From: Pilaira anomala
Lineage: Eukaryota > Mucoromycota > Mucoromycetes > Mucorales > Mucoraceae
DNA: 64,000 nucleotides
NCBI GenBank assembly: GCA_025716855.1
Contig: JAIXMQ010000033.1
Location: 248,001 to 312,000, forward strand
Direction: 5' to 3'
The notes below the pieces were generated by a model. That model searched no databases and was not told the origin of the DNA. It worked only from the letters and a program-made list of their open reading frames with translations. A program made the position numbers and the translations under genes. Below, one piece after another: positions 42,777 through 55,411 of the stretch; the stretch's first letter is position 1; every line of letters starts with the position of its first letter.

Positions 42777-45700
42777 GCCTGTGGAGGAGATAATCTGACT
42801 GAATCCTATACGCTAATCGTAGTATATATATAGAATATGTTTACTTACTTGATTGCCCTTATTCCCCTTAAACCATTGCTACATACTACACCTTATCAAC
42901 TAATAGTAAATAATAACAACTAATAATAAAATCGTAATAAAAAATGATAAAACAATTAAAAATTTGATGAAAGGAACCCGTCGTCATATAGGTTCACACA
43001 GTAATGTGCAAATTAATTACTTTTTAAATTGGGTATGACATAAATTACGAATCTGCATCGTAATTTGTGCCATTCCACACAAATAAGTTTCTTTAATTTG
43101 ATTAGTTAGTACTTAAGTTTCACCATAACCATAAAAACAGAGATATGTATGTACATGCTATTTCAGTCAAATAGCATTGAACCTGTCTTTACTATATTTC
43201 CTACTAGTTCTTTATCTCTGTTTTGTTTCAATTTTTGAACCAGCTACCATTTCTACACAAAACTTCCAATAACTTTACCTAATAAACGTTGATAACTCAC
43301 TCATATACCAACTAGTTCATGCAAATCAATAGATATTACTATCAGATACGCAACCAGATTCTATTACTCGAATCTATCTGTAGAACTACATGAGAAAAAA
43401 AATCATCATTTGTTATTATCGACAAAAGAAAATCTTCACCAATTGAAGACCTGTGTAGGTAACGTCATATAAATCTTGCCTAGTAGCAAGAGAAAAGGGA
43501 AAAGGTGTCACCACACTACCTTTGTTTTTTTTTTTTTGCCGCAGCAGAGCTTTCTATCAGATAACAGTAAAGAATCATAAAATTAGATGTTAATCTGCCT
43601 TAGCAAAGCTTTTTTAATCTGACGGCACCATTTGTCTTTTTCTTATGTTGCCCCAGTTCATAGCCAATTAGCTATGTAAAATACGTTTTTCCCATCGCTT
43701 CATGTAAATCAATAAATATTACCATCAGATACACCACAGCCCACAAGATTCCATTATTTGAATCAATGTTTAAAATTACATCAGCAACGGTATCATCGTT
43801 TGTAATTTTCAGAAAAACACCATGTTCTTCAACTGTATATCTTTTTATGTAAGATCATACAAAACTCGATTAATAAATTAAAGGGAAAGGGCACCACACT
43901 ATCGAGGACTTTTGTTGCAGCAAAGGTAGTATCTCTTTATCATTAGTGAGAAATCAGAACTAGTAAACATCTACCTGATTTTTAACTTAGCCGTTTAGTG
44001 AGACGGTACCATTTATTCGCTTCTTATGTCGACCAAGTTTATAATAAGTACTATACTAATAAATAAACCTATCAGTTACGTAAAACAATAAGTTTTTCCT
44101 ACTTTATATATACCTGTAGATACAATTATCACAAATAGGCCAACAAGATTCTTTTACTTGAATCACTTTTAGATTAGATTCTTCATTCTAAACCTTGAGT
44201 GATGAATAAATGCATAGGCCAGTTATATTCGATCGAAATGGGTGAAGGTCAATGAATAGGGGGCCACTTTTCGGCGTTTACCGTTGAAGAAGATATCATC
44301 TCTTTTTCTTTTTCTTTTCCTTAAATAAAAAATAAAAAAAAAAGATGAGCTATCAAGCTCGTTTCAACTGAGAGTGCACTATTGCCCAAGAAATTGGAGG
44401 CTTGATTGACTGTCATCATATTATTAAAAAGAAAGTTCTTGGTGTGTAAGAAGAGTGAATAAAACATAATAAAGTAAACGTAAAAAAATAAAAAAAATAA
44501 AAATCAAAAAAGAAAAAAAGAGTGTTTGAGAAAAAAAAACCTTGCTTATATATATATATACATTAACTTGTTTACAGAAGATAAAAATTGGTGTAATAAG
44601 TTCTCACACGAACTTGTAAAAAAAAAACAAAAAAAAAAGCGAAGTAGAATTTTTTTTTGTTTTTTGTTTATATGACGCCAAGTCGATTGCAAATGATAAT
44701 GGATCAAGTAGTTCTCACACTAGCTTATAAAAAAAATACCATACACATGTTATGTTAAAAATAAACACTTGGACATGCCATGGAACAAATTATAATTTTT
44801 ATTGTTGGGTGTTGTGCATTTGTAATCTACCTTGTTTTTTTTCTTATATGTTTTGTATGAAATAAAAGACCATACTTCTTCGAAAACCGAATATGACGAA
44901 GATTCTTTTTATTTATTTAATATGTTATAATAATATTTATTACTTTTCCAAATGTATTATGGACGCCAATGTTTGTTATTTTCCAAAAAAAAAATCAAAG
45001 TGCATATTTATTTATTTCCAAGCAATATAAACCCTTGTTCAAAAAGAGCTTCTTTCCCATCCTACTTGGTTTATAAAGATAGCCTTATCAACAACATGTG
45101 ATTACATAACAGCATGATTGAATTACGTTGCTGTTGATACTTCTTCACAAGTTGGCTGAAATCTGAGTATAAACAAAAAAAAAAAAAAAATACATGATTA
45201 AAATAGATAATACATAGGAACAAATATCAACTTCAATATAACATGCTTATTATCAAGTATATAATGTTGTATAAAGAAATATTAGGTGTATTCTTTTTTT
45301 TTTTTTTTTGTAAACAAGCTCTTTTGCCTTAATAAGCCTGTCAAAATAAGTGACAACGACCTTCTGTTCGTGTCACGGAAAAAAGATTTTTATTTTATTC
45401 TTATTTTCATGAGTTAGAAAATCTTCTTTTATCAGTAAATACCACTACTTCATAACTCCAATGATTAGTCTTGAAAATTTCCCAAGGACTTATATCAATT
45501 CGAAACAAGTATTGCAAGAAGGGAAGCGGTTCTTTCCAAGTTATGAAATAACCAGAAGGCTCATTTAGAAGTTAATACTGGTTCGTCACATGATAATCCT
45601 ATGTATCTAATTTGAAAATAAACTAAGCTGATCCGGTTATTTAGACGTGGAACTATACTTCGAAACCATCTTCAATATTGATGTTCAGGCAATATGTACG

Positions 45701-48292
45701 AAGAGCTTATAGATAACTATCATTATAAAATTATCAACCTCATTGGAGGCAGTTGAATTCTTCAACAAAACCAAGATCTCCTCCCATAAAAGAAATCCTC
45801 TGTTTATAGTAACTATCACTTTTTAAAACTAATAATATGTTTATAAAATCTCTTTTTATGGTTTATTTTAATGTAATTAGGCATCAAGGTGAATTATGTG
45901 TCTAAAAATTGTATTATTTTATTTGTAAGAGAGGCAATATTCCATTTTTTACTTAAAGTCCCCAAAATGTCTTTTTTTTTAGAATAATACTTTAGGATGT
46001 TAAATTTTTACTACAATCAAAAAGAGGCGGTAAATTGAATACAATTCAAAGGTAAAGTACGCGATACATTTGCATTAAAAAAAAAGTGTTATTTGAATAA
46101 TAACGGTATTCAGACTAATTTGACAAGAGTATCTTTATGCCGAGAGATCTATAAAAGCAAGTTTATTAGCGATTAAATATACAGATTGCCAATATTAATT
46201 ACTAAATTCAAAATGGAGCTGTTCCTTCATACAGACATCCTTCGATATCGTGCGGCCTGTCTTTTACACTATAATAAATTTGTTAAAATTCAGTGAGTGG
46301 TATTGTATATACTAATATTGCCAACTGCTTACGCGTACAAAAAAGAGGGGCGACTCAGAAAAAACAAAAGTGGAACTATTTTATAAGTGAATAAAAATGC
46401 ATAACTTGCAAAGAAATTTGGTTTTGGTGAGACAAAGCAAAGACAGCATGTCACAGTAGTTCAACTTGATATGATCTCTGCTTCGAAGAAAGAAAACAAG
46501 CAAGCATTAAAATAAAGAACTAAAGTATCTTACTTATCACTCAGACGTTATTACATATCAGCAACAAGTCCCTTCTAATTGGACTCATACAAATCAAGTC
46601 CTTCCTCTAAGATATATTATATAGACACCTATGGACCAAATACCAGTTGAATATAGAAAGCAACTGTTATGATACTTGTATATAACACTGAGATATATAA
46701 GAAAAGATAGATAACGAAAGATTAATGCCATTTGTTTTTCAATATTCATTCGTCTTACTTTAAGTATTGATGAGTCGTTATAAGTAAAGGGGCTCTTTTA
46801 ACATCTATTAACTTGTGAAACGCCAGTAATTTACTTGAGTTGAAAGCATAGTTCTTTAAATCGTAAACAACAAATAAAAAATTGAGTTCCAACTCGCAAA
46901 TATTTGCCCCTATAAAATTGTCAAGGCACAAACTAAATTCATGCACCAAACGCGTTTTGAAGCCACATGTAGACGAGAATATTAAGAAATTGTTTACATA
47001 AACAAATAATTTTTAATTAGGATCTGTTTGTTTACTTTTTTCATCATAACTTGGAATATAAACAAAAAAAAAAAATTATATTACACTGATCCAAAAGATA
47101 TATCTTGGGGCAAAATTATAATGGTTAAACTAAAAATACTCTCCTGGATGACTGTGTAACAATAACATGACAAGTTTTAGTAAGTCATAAAACATTTTAG
47201 TGATTATATTTGTAACCCCTTATTTTAACTTTAAAAAAGCTGCTTCGCGTATTTATTTACTTGAAGCGTTCGAAAACCAATGATACAAAGTGCTATCGGA
47301 AGATTAGCCCAGAGAATTATATTATGCCTCCTCGAATAACACCTACAAGCCCAGAGCGATTTCTCGCAAATTCAGTTTTCTAAAAAAATTTAAGTTAAAG
47401 AGCACTTTGAAGTCTGCTCTTAAAAATATTTGGAGGTCTGTTTATAATTCTTTTTTATTTAATAAATGTCATGAGCACTTTACATCATCCAAAATCGTTG
47501 CCTATGGGCGTCTCTAACAGCCATAAAAGCATTCCAAAGGAATCATCTGCCACCTTGGCTTTAAATAAGACCACAATTATAGCCGAAAATTTGCGATATA
47601 GGCCCTATGTAAATTAAAGTAAATGCATTGTTCAACAATTACAAACGATTAAAATATGTGCCTCTAGATCTTTGAAAAACTATTAAACCAGAGCATTCAA
47701 ATAACTACTTTAAATGAGATAATCAATATTAGAACTAGTATATTATATGAACTCAAAGAATTAAGAGACTTACTTACATAGATGTATGGAACTATTGCAG
47801 TGGATCTATTTACAAAGTAATAAGCTTATAAATGTTATTATGCAAATAACGCAAGAATAATATGAAAATACATACCTTATCAAAAGAAAAATAAATACGT
47901 TTAATCTATAAATAATTATAAGAAACAAAAATGATTTAGATATTTTTAAGACAAAAGGAGGGCTTCATTAATAACGTGCTTATCACCAAACTTCATATAT
48001 TTTGGAACGAGAAATAAAAGTAAAAATAAAAAGGATCAGTTAGAAGTAAAGAAGTTATAAGTAAAGAAGATTTGAAATTAACACTTAAAAACAAACGAAG
48101 AGAAAAAAAAAAAGGACACCAATTGGATCTATCTTGCGATTTGAAGTTAAGTTTTTTTTTTTCGAAATTAGAAAATAGATATAATTAGCCGACTTGAGGG
48201 AATCCCTCAAATGCTTTTGTTTAAATAAATAAATCTAGTATTATTTTTCCTTTTTATCCAATATGGAGGAAACATGATGTTATTTTTTGCTC
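42777..48292. other. Gene desert with tandem repeats and remnants
   Basis: About 5.5 kb of AT-rich DNA without an intact gene. It contains three diverged copies of a roughly 390-bp unit (43246-44305), a hairpin-like pair at 44598-44615 and 44709-44733, poly-A/T tracts at 45174-45190 and 45294-45310, and a 48-codon ORF at 47471-47617 (MSTLHHPKSLPMGVSNSHKS...) with no recognised family. It looks like decayed transposon and repeat DNA. Confidence 0.5.
43246..44305. repeat. Three diverged tandem copies of a 381-400-bp unit
   Basis: Copies start with ACCATTT at 43246, 43627 and 44008. Each contains, in the same order, a segment like CATGTAAATCAATAAATATTA (copies 1 and 2), an AGATTCxxTTACTTGAATC block (43356, 43746, 44146), and a CACCACACTA or related GGGCCAC block. 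The third copy is more diverged and shorter. No coding potential is evident. Confidence 0.7.
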
Positions 48293-48370
48293 CCAGTTGA
48301 AGTAGGACCATTTTCGATTCATGAAATATATCGCTCTGGGCGAGTAGTTAATGCAGCTCGCATGATGTAA
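48293..48370 (+). pseudogene. Possible retroelement pol C-terminal remnant
   Basis: 25 codons read PVEVGPFSIHEIYRSGRVVN and then AARMM before a stop. The GPFxI...Y...G pattern is reminiscent of the region after the integrase in gypsy-type retrotransposons. It is very short, so this is tentative. Confidence 0.25.
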
Positions 48371-48552
48371 AATAGGATTATCCAAAGAAATATCAATTTT
48401 GTGAAGGAAAGATGATAAGATTTTCAAAATGATCGATTAATTTATAAAAATGTTTTATCAACATTTTTACATTTAAAAGCAAATGCACTTTTTTTTTTTT
48501 TTTTTTTTGTCTTTTTCATCTTTTCATCATCGTATTCTTTTTTTGTCTATAG

Positions 48553-48898
48553 AAATATATAAAGATGATAAACATCTAATATGGACGAGAAAGATAGAAA
48601 AGCGGATAAGAAAGGATTCACAAGATTTACCATCATCATCTACTGGTACCGGTGCCTCTAGAGCTAATAATAAAGTTATTTCTATTTTTATAATACTAAA
48701 CAGATTGATTTTTAAGATAAGTCAAGGAAGAGAAATAAGAAAGACACATTGGAGGTAAAGAAAGAAAAAAAGAAAGCAAGAATGGAGGCTTCCGATTCTA
48801 TTCGTAAGAAAGGTGATAAAATCACATACTCATCGCGTAAACAGCCAGGCCACACCTTTAGTGCAAGCTCTCTTTGTGAGATGTTCGAGCTATTATAA
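48553..48898 (+). pseudogene. Unidentified two-exon coding remnant
   Basis: A segment 48553-48674 joins in phase across an intron (GTTATT donor, TACTAAA branch-like site, ATAAG acceptor) to 48722-48898. The encoded peptide is very basic (DSQDLPSSSTGTGASRANNK, then SRKRNKKDTLEVKKEKKKAR) and ends ...SASSLCEMFELL. An acceptor-like CTATAG precedes the first segment, and no ATG is in frame, so a 5' part is missing or unrecognised. The family is unknown. It could be the tail of a nuclear protein. Confidence 0.4.
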
Positions 48899-49332
48899 TG
48901 ATAGAACAAACGGAAATAAAAGCAATAAAAAATATATAACAAAGTTAAATAAATCAGACTGCAAAAATAAACTAAACTTTATTAAAAGGTACAAAAAGTG
49001 TTTGGTTATATATAGTAAATAGAAGTTAAACAAGCGAAGCATGAATTGTGAAACATAGCCATGATCAATGATCTATTACAATAAACATGTTGCTGAAAAT
49101 AAGATAAAAGGTCCCCAAGTATTATAACTGGTTGCTGTACCTGATAATTATAAAAGAGGCTTGTTGATCATAGAGACAATGATGTGATTTATATATTAGC
49201 CAATTAGATAATTATTGTAGTGTGAATAAACTTATAGTATCGTAAAGTAGTGAAGGATATTAGAGCATGTGTAATTATATGAGAATATAATGTGCTCGTT
49301 CACAACACTTTGCCCTAACAAAAAACTTAATT
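48899..49332. other. Intergenic
   Basis: AT-rich DNA, nothing recognisable. Confidence 0.45.
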
Positions 49333-49512
49333 GTATCAAGTAAAAATAAATCGGGGTCTCACAGAAGATTCACGACAACATTAACTCTTAAAGGATTTAC
49401 TAAACCTGAATACTATGAAAAACTTCGAAAAAAGATTTGCGAAATTTCTATTTTCCAACGAGAGGTTCTTATCAAGACGAAGCTATTTAAAAATTTCTAT
49501 ATTGTTAAATAA
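49333..49512 (+). pseudogene. Coding remnant, possibly transposon-derived
   Basis: An open segment ending at TAA 49510 reads KGFTKPEYYEKLRKKICEIS and KTKLFKNFYIVK. The composition is protein-like, but there is no start codon context. A location next to a MITE suggests repeat-derived DNA. The family is not recognised. Confidence 0.3.
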
Positions 49513-49749
49513 GCTACAACGACATTAAGTTTTCATTTTTTCACTCAAAATCTCTGGGTATGGACTATGCAAAGTAATCATGTCAATTGAAACAATCGAA
49601 AGCGTGTCAGCTAGATTTCTACTTCAAAACTCTAACCCTATATCCCTTTTCTCGCTGAGGCGTTTCACGAATATAAGGAGACCCATTCTACTTAGAACCG
49701 TTTCATTCTCTACCTCTCTAACTGGCTATTCTGATAGTTTATCTAAATA

Positions 49750-49844
49750 CAGTACCCGTTCGCAATTTTCTGAAAACCTTGGCCAAATTAATTTTTCTCA
49801 AGTCAGAAATAAGGCCCTGATACGGTTTACGGCCACATAAGTAT

Positions 49845-49909
<65 letters not shown>

Positions 49910-49932
49910 AGCTTTAAATAGAATGGTTACGG
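49750..49932. mobile_element. MITE copy 3, diverged, with a 60-nt T run
   Basis: It starts CAGTACCCGTTCGCAATTTTC after a TA (49748-49749) and shares internal AGTCAGAAATAAGGCC and GGTTTACGGCC-type sequence with copies 1 and 2. The right end is degenerate (GCTTTAAATAGAATGGTTACGG) and the right TA is lost. The left GATTTAAGGCCG repeats are deleted, and about 60 T (49848-49907) replace the segment before the right terminus. Confidence 0.75.
49848..49907. repeat. Poly-T tract (about 60 nt) inside MITE copy 3
   Basis: The longest homopolymer in the window. Its exact length is likely to vary or be uncertain in the assembly. Confidence 0.9.
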
Positions 49933-51609
49933 AACCATAAAATATGGATATGTAGTTACTCACGGAAATTTAATATTTTATGGTCATCATTCAGGAAGAC
50001 CTGGTGCCAGAAGTAAGTGTTTGAAGTTGCGTTACAGCTTACTTTGTATTTTTATACAGGCTTTTCCTTCTTTCTGAAAGCATATTTTTACTGGCCTCTA
50101 AATCAATATTTCATCGTTTTTTAGTATGTATGAATATTGATATATTTTTTTAATTTTTTTTTTATTCGTATCTTTTTAAATATACGATGTATAACGAGCG
50201 AAAAAAAAAAAAGAAAAAAAAAAACTACAACAACACCAACCAAAAATTTAGTACTTACTCTACATACTTTTGGAGTGAACTGTAAGTTTCATAGCAAGGC
50301 ACATAGACTTTACGTATTTGATCCACTGATTAATAATAATAAAAAAAAATAACTATCTAAAGTGCCTCCCTTCCAGTTTATGTTGTGTTTTCTGTAAGAA
50401 AGTAAGTATTTTTTGTGTCCTTTTGCCTTTCTACATATCCCTTTGCTTATACATAAACAATAAAGTAAACCACTTGATACCTTTTCTATCTCCTAAATTC
50501 CGAAAACCATATTCAACAGTAAGTTAAAAGATGTTTTTTTTTATAATTCAATTGACAACAATTAATCCCAAAATTCCGGATAGTTACGTAGCATATAGGA
50601 TTCACCATTTTTAAATTTTGCTTTGTTAATTATGATACTATTCAAAGTACTGTCATAGGTAGCTTTAGCTAAAGAGATATTAGTAGCAGATATGAAGTGA
50701 AGATAAACCCCCTATTTATCTTAACGGTAGATCTATTAACGCCACTGCTTAATTTGCAAAAGATTTAGAGTTTATGTCCAGAACCTGAAGGTCGTTTTTC
50801 TTTAGTAACGCTATTACCCGTTTATAAAAACACTTTAAAACCAATGTTCCTGACTGGATACTTGAAAATGTATAATGCATACATCACCCACTTTTAAAAA
50901 GTAGTTTGACCAACTTTTTTTTTTCCCACAATGATCTGAAAAAATAAGGAAAATAATTGCTTAAAGAGTTCGTAAAAAAAAAAAAATAGATACGAATAAT
51001 AAAATTTGAGGCTGGAGAGCACAGTTAATAATTAAAACCTTATAATATGTCTTTATTCATTTAGTTGACCATAAATCCGCACATGATTTTCAGAAAAAAA
51101 ATATTAAACACATGTCCACACACAAGGTTGTCAATTGTAGGAATACATATTAAATATGTTTTTCCCTCCGTGAATACGGCGACGGGGGGTAACGCATACA
51201 GACAGGTTTGATCATCGAACATAATAACAATTAACGCAAACTTTAATATTGCATTAATAATAATAATAAAAAAGATGGTTCTAGAAGTCAACACTGGGCT
51301 GAGTATATCCTAATTTGAGGTCATGTATTTAAGAGGGACGAGAAGAGTATACAAATCTTTGGATATATTTTACCATATAGAGTTTTGGCTAAACTTAATG
51401 CCATGCTATAACAAATATATACATAGCTTTAAGTTTTATGGTTTAATCAAAAAAAAAAAAACCTCAATGTGTAGTTGTTTCAAGAAAAGTAATAACGAAT
51501 ACTCATTCTTCATTTCTCGTTTTTTTTTTCTAAAAAAAAGAAAAAATGTCATAAATAGAATATGTAAAGAATTACTATTTTTACTCGTTTCCATTACGTT
51601 CGAATAAGA

Positions 51610-51640
<31 letters not shown>

Positions 51641-52021
51641 CACACGGTATAATAATCTATTAAGGAATTGTTTCATTTTTATGTCACACCCAGTTCTCAT
51701 GGTAAAAATAAAAAAAAAATAGGCCAACCTTTTCGTTGTAATTAATGCTGATACACAAAAAAAAAAAAAAAGTTTAATTCTTATAACTATTACATAATTT
51801 ATTAAATTTGAGCTCTATTGTAGTTAGTCTACAAAAAAAAAAGAACTCTCTTAGTTTTTCTATTTTTTTTTTTTTTTAAAAAAAAAAAGGAGGGGCGTAT
51901 AAGATATAAAATGTTTGTGTGTGATATAATTTCATAATGTGTAAAAAAGATCAACTTTGTTTAAAATGCAATAAGGAGAAATTCAGGGTCGATTTTATAA
52001 AAAAAAAAAAGGCCAGCTTTT
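49933..52021. other. Intergenic, homopolymer-rich
   Basis: About 2.1 kb with many A/T runs (for example A24 at 51616-51639, and T/A blocks near 51864-51890). Short ORFs here have no recognisable features. It includes the 3' UTR of the transportin gene on the minus strand. Confidence 0.5.
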
Positions 52022-55000
52022 TTAAAGTGTCAAGAATTTAAGAATTTTGCTTTTCTCATCTGAATTCAATGTGTTAAATGCATTGTTCCACTGATCTCGT
52101 GTTAAAATACGATAGTAACCTTTCACAACCTTACATACATAAAAAAAAAAGGAGTAAAAAAAAAAAAAAAAAAAAAAAAAGTTAGAAAAAGGAGAAAAAG
52201 TTAGAAATCCAATTTTTTTATGCTTACATCACATAAATCCACCAATAAACGATCAGAAGGTTTTTCCCAAGTAGAGATAGCAACCAATAACAAATGCAAA
52301 TGCTACATAAAAAAAAAAAAAAAAAAAAAAAGTTAAATTTCTAAATATAGAGAAACCGAAAAAAAAAACTTACTTGGTGTGCGTCCTGTGCGTTTAACTT
52401 TATAATTGCACACAGACCTCGGAAAGCAGATTCCTTCTCTTCTCCTTCTCGGACCGACAAGGAAGTTTTTAAACAAGGCTGAATGAATAGAGAGAGTGTA
52501 GGGGCTAAAAGGTCAGGACAGATGAGTGATAATCTACCTAGAGCAATCATGACATTTTCATGAATAGAAGCAGGTACAGTAGAGTGAGTGAAAAGGGGTA
52601 CCAATACTTGTAATAGACTAGACAAGTAACCTTGTACTTGTGTACTTTGGCAACGCATCACCATTTCACCTAATGCCCAAATCACGTTATTGTACACACT
52701 AAATGAAATGAAATATCCTTGATTACATAGAATACGAATCATTTCTGTCAAGATGGTATGAAAATAAGGTAAAAGAGAATCAAAACTAGCGCCTGCAATA
52801 TCACCTAATAAAACAAATGTAGACTGAAGTACTTCTGGAACGGGGTCCTATATAGTATGTATGTATATATATATATAAGTATATATGTATATACATAAGG
52901 AGGATGAGGAGGAGTTATTAAGAAGTGACTTACATGAATACAATTGACTAATAAAGATAATAAAGGTGGATTCGTTTTTGCTATTAATGGTTCAATCGTG
53001 GCCCCCAGACCTTGTACTATGCCAGATAATAAATCAAGTGCTGCAATTAAAAATTCCACGTTGGGCGGAACTACTGTTTCTGGATTTTGATCCGCCATCA
53101 TTTGTTCTTGTAAAGTAGACGAAATTAATTTTACGCATCTTGTAAGTACAGGATCTACGTATTGAATAAATCCAGGACCCAGCGCCGCAGTAATATTTGA
53201 AAGACACTATAGGAATAAAAATAAAAAGAGAGGGGATTAGTGATATATGTATATGTATATATATATACATGTACATTATATTTACTTCTAGTAATGGGAA
53301 TAAATCAGTATCTTTATCTGAGAGTTCATTCCATTTAGTAATCAAAGGAGGCATAAGTAAATTAATAAACTGAGGTTGATTCAATTCAGATTTTACAGCA
53401 TCAGCCAAAGTACCCAGAGCATCATAAAGAAACAATCGATTCTTTCGTTTATAGAGACCAAAAGCACGATTTGTTTGGAATAAAATTTGATAGAGATAAG
53501 GTACAAGTTTAATCGAAGCAGATTCGGTTAGAACAATAAAGCCCGTACAAGCCGACTCTTGTACTCGTTTATTAGAGTCTAATAATCTATTCAGTAACCC
53601 AAACAGCACGGGTTCAAAAAATCTTGTGGCCTTGTGTTCATCTACTAACCAATTAGAGAATCGGCTTATTGCCCAACAGGATATAGAACGTACTAATGGC
53701 TACACAAAGATATTACAATAGAACTTAATTATACAAAGAACTATTTTAATCATCATATATTTTGTATATACTTACTTCTGGGTCAATCATAGATTTAAGT
53801 AAATAAGGTATTAACCTGTCTAAATGAAGACTGAATACATCAATACCACCTTCTGCTGCTGCACCTAATGCTAAAATACCACTTTCTCGTATCAACCAAT
53901 TCTCATCATTTAATGTTTGATTAAATAATAAGTCTAGAAGGATAGTACAGAAATCATCTCGAAAAGTAACTGCCAAGATATCAAGTGCAGAAGCACTACT
54001 TTGTCTTGAAGAATCGCGAGCATAAAATTCAGCTTCATCTACACCATCTTCATTATCATCATCATCATCATCATCATCTTCTTCTTCTTCTTCATCATCA
54101 TCATGTTTCATACTTGAAGAAGAACAACTTGTATCATCAAAATCAGAATCTACTGCTTCTTCTTCTTCTTCTTGAAGATGATTTATAAGATCATTCGAAT
54201 GCTTTATATGATCAGGCTTTGGTCTACTATAACATTTAGAAGGAGGAGGAAGAGGAGGAAGTCTATCATTTTGATGAGGAATAAAAGGTAATAAATCTAA
54301 TAAATCGGATTCAGAATAAACCATACGATGTAATAAAGTGGGTACTAATTGAGGTAAGTAAGGTATCAATTGATCTCTATAGACTTCACTATGAGCATAA
54401 TCTATCCAGAAATCACATGCAGCCAAAACGATATCATTATCAGTATCTTTTAAAGCTTGAATCATGAACTCAATAGTTAAATCCAAATAAGGTTCTACTC
54501 TTTCTGGAAAGGCTTCTAATAGAATAGGTAATATTTTACCAAACTCATGTCGAACACGAAGGACAGGATCTTTAGAGGTTTGATAGAGAGCAGGTAAAAG
54601 GATGTCTAATTGATTTAAAAAGGAAGCTTGCTTCAATAATACAAATTGTCTTGTAGCATGAATTGCTTGTGCACGCACGGTTGAATCGGTACTTGAATAA
54701 GCTTGAATGATATATGGCAAAATGAAACCAAGTGGTGGTTGAATACCTACTTGTATCTCCTGATCCAATTCTTTTGAAACTTCAGAACACATTATGAAAA
54801 TTGTATTCAAAGAAAACTATCATATCTTTTTATGATCAAAAACTTAAATAACTAAAAAAAAAATTTGTACAAGTCTTTTGATATGTATATATTTTTTTTT
54901 ACCTTGAATACTACAGGATCTTTTAATTTTTCAATCAAGAGCATTAACCCATTTGACCAGTTATGTACTCGACCTCGACTAAAGATAATTGAAATCACAC

Positions 55001-55411
55001 AAGAAATAGTGTTCAAAATACGTTCGTTATCGTCTAAAGGTGGTGATTGGATATAGTCAAGACATGTTTGCTTTAGATAGTCAAGTACTCTTATTGGGAT
55101 TCGATTGAATTGGTTCGTCAGGTTGAGTTTGAGTTGATCTCCTGCCATCATTCGAGTAGATATTTCTTGTGACTTTAATTGAATAAGGATATAAGCAAGA
55201 TAGGCATTATAATCTGGATATTCATGAAAAGAAGCAAGCCTCTAAAAAAAAAAGAGGGGGTTTCTAATATGAGTATAAATTGTTGTCAACTAGTAGAATA
55301 TATATATATTACTTGTGTCATGAGTGCTTGCTCTCGGTTCGTTGGATCGGCTGCATCTCTTAATAAAACGAGTAATTCACGTAAACCTTGTTGTTGCGGT
55401 TGCCAAGTCAT
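52022..55411 (-). CDS. KAP104: Transportin-type importin beta (Kap104/TNPO1)
   Basis: Eight exons: 55411-55313, 55241-54903, 54816-53776, 53699-53286, 53206-52934, 52847-52374, 52302-52228, 52129-52022; 940 aa, near the 890-920 usual for karyopherin beta-2. HEAT repeats run throughout, including the transportin-typical stretches AACDFWIDYAHSEVY, LVRSISCWAISRFSNWL, GFIVLTESASIKLVPYL, NRLFLYDALGTLADAV and NNVIWALGEMVMR. A long acidic loop (Asp/Glu-rich, encoded by TCA/TCT repeats at 54048-54100) sits where the H8 loop lies. It imports PY-NLS cargoes such as hnRNP proteins and releases them on RanGTP binding. Confidence 0.95.

Noticed and set aside
43246..44305. Considered as a CRISPR-like or rDNA spacer array
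   Set aside because: The units are about 390 bp, only three, highly diverged, and in eukaryotic nuclear DNA with no rRNA sequence nearby.
44344..44451. ATG-initiated short frame MSYQARFN followed by a stop and another open stretch
   Set aside because: Only eight codons before TGA. The continuation (TIAQEIGGLIDCHHI) has no recognised family and no splice site joining it.
47471..47617. 48-codon ORF MSTLHHPKSLPMGVSNSHKS...
   Set aside because: The composition looks protein-like, but it is short and isolated, with no family, splice site or regulatory context. Noted only in the desert description.
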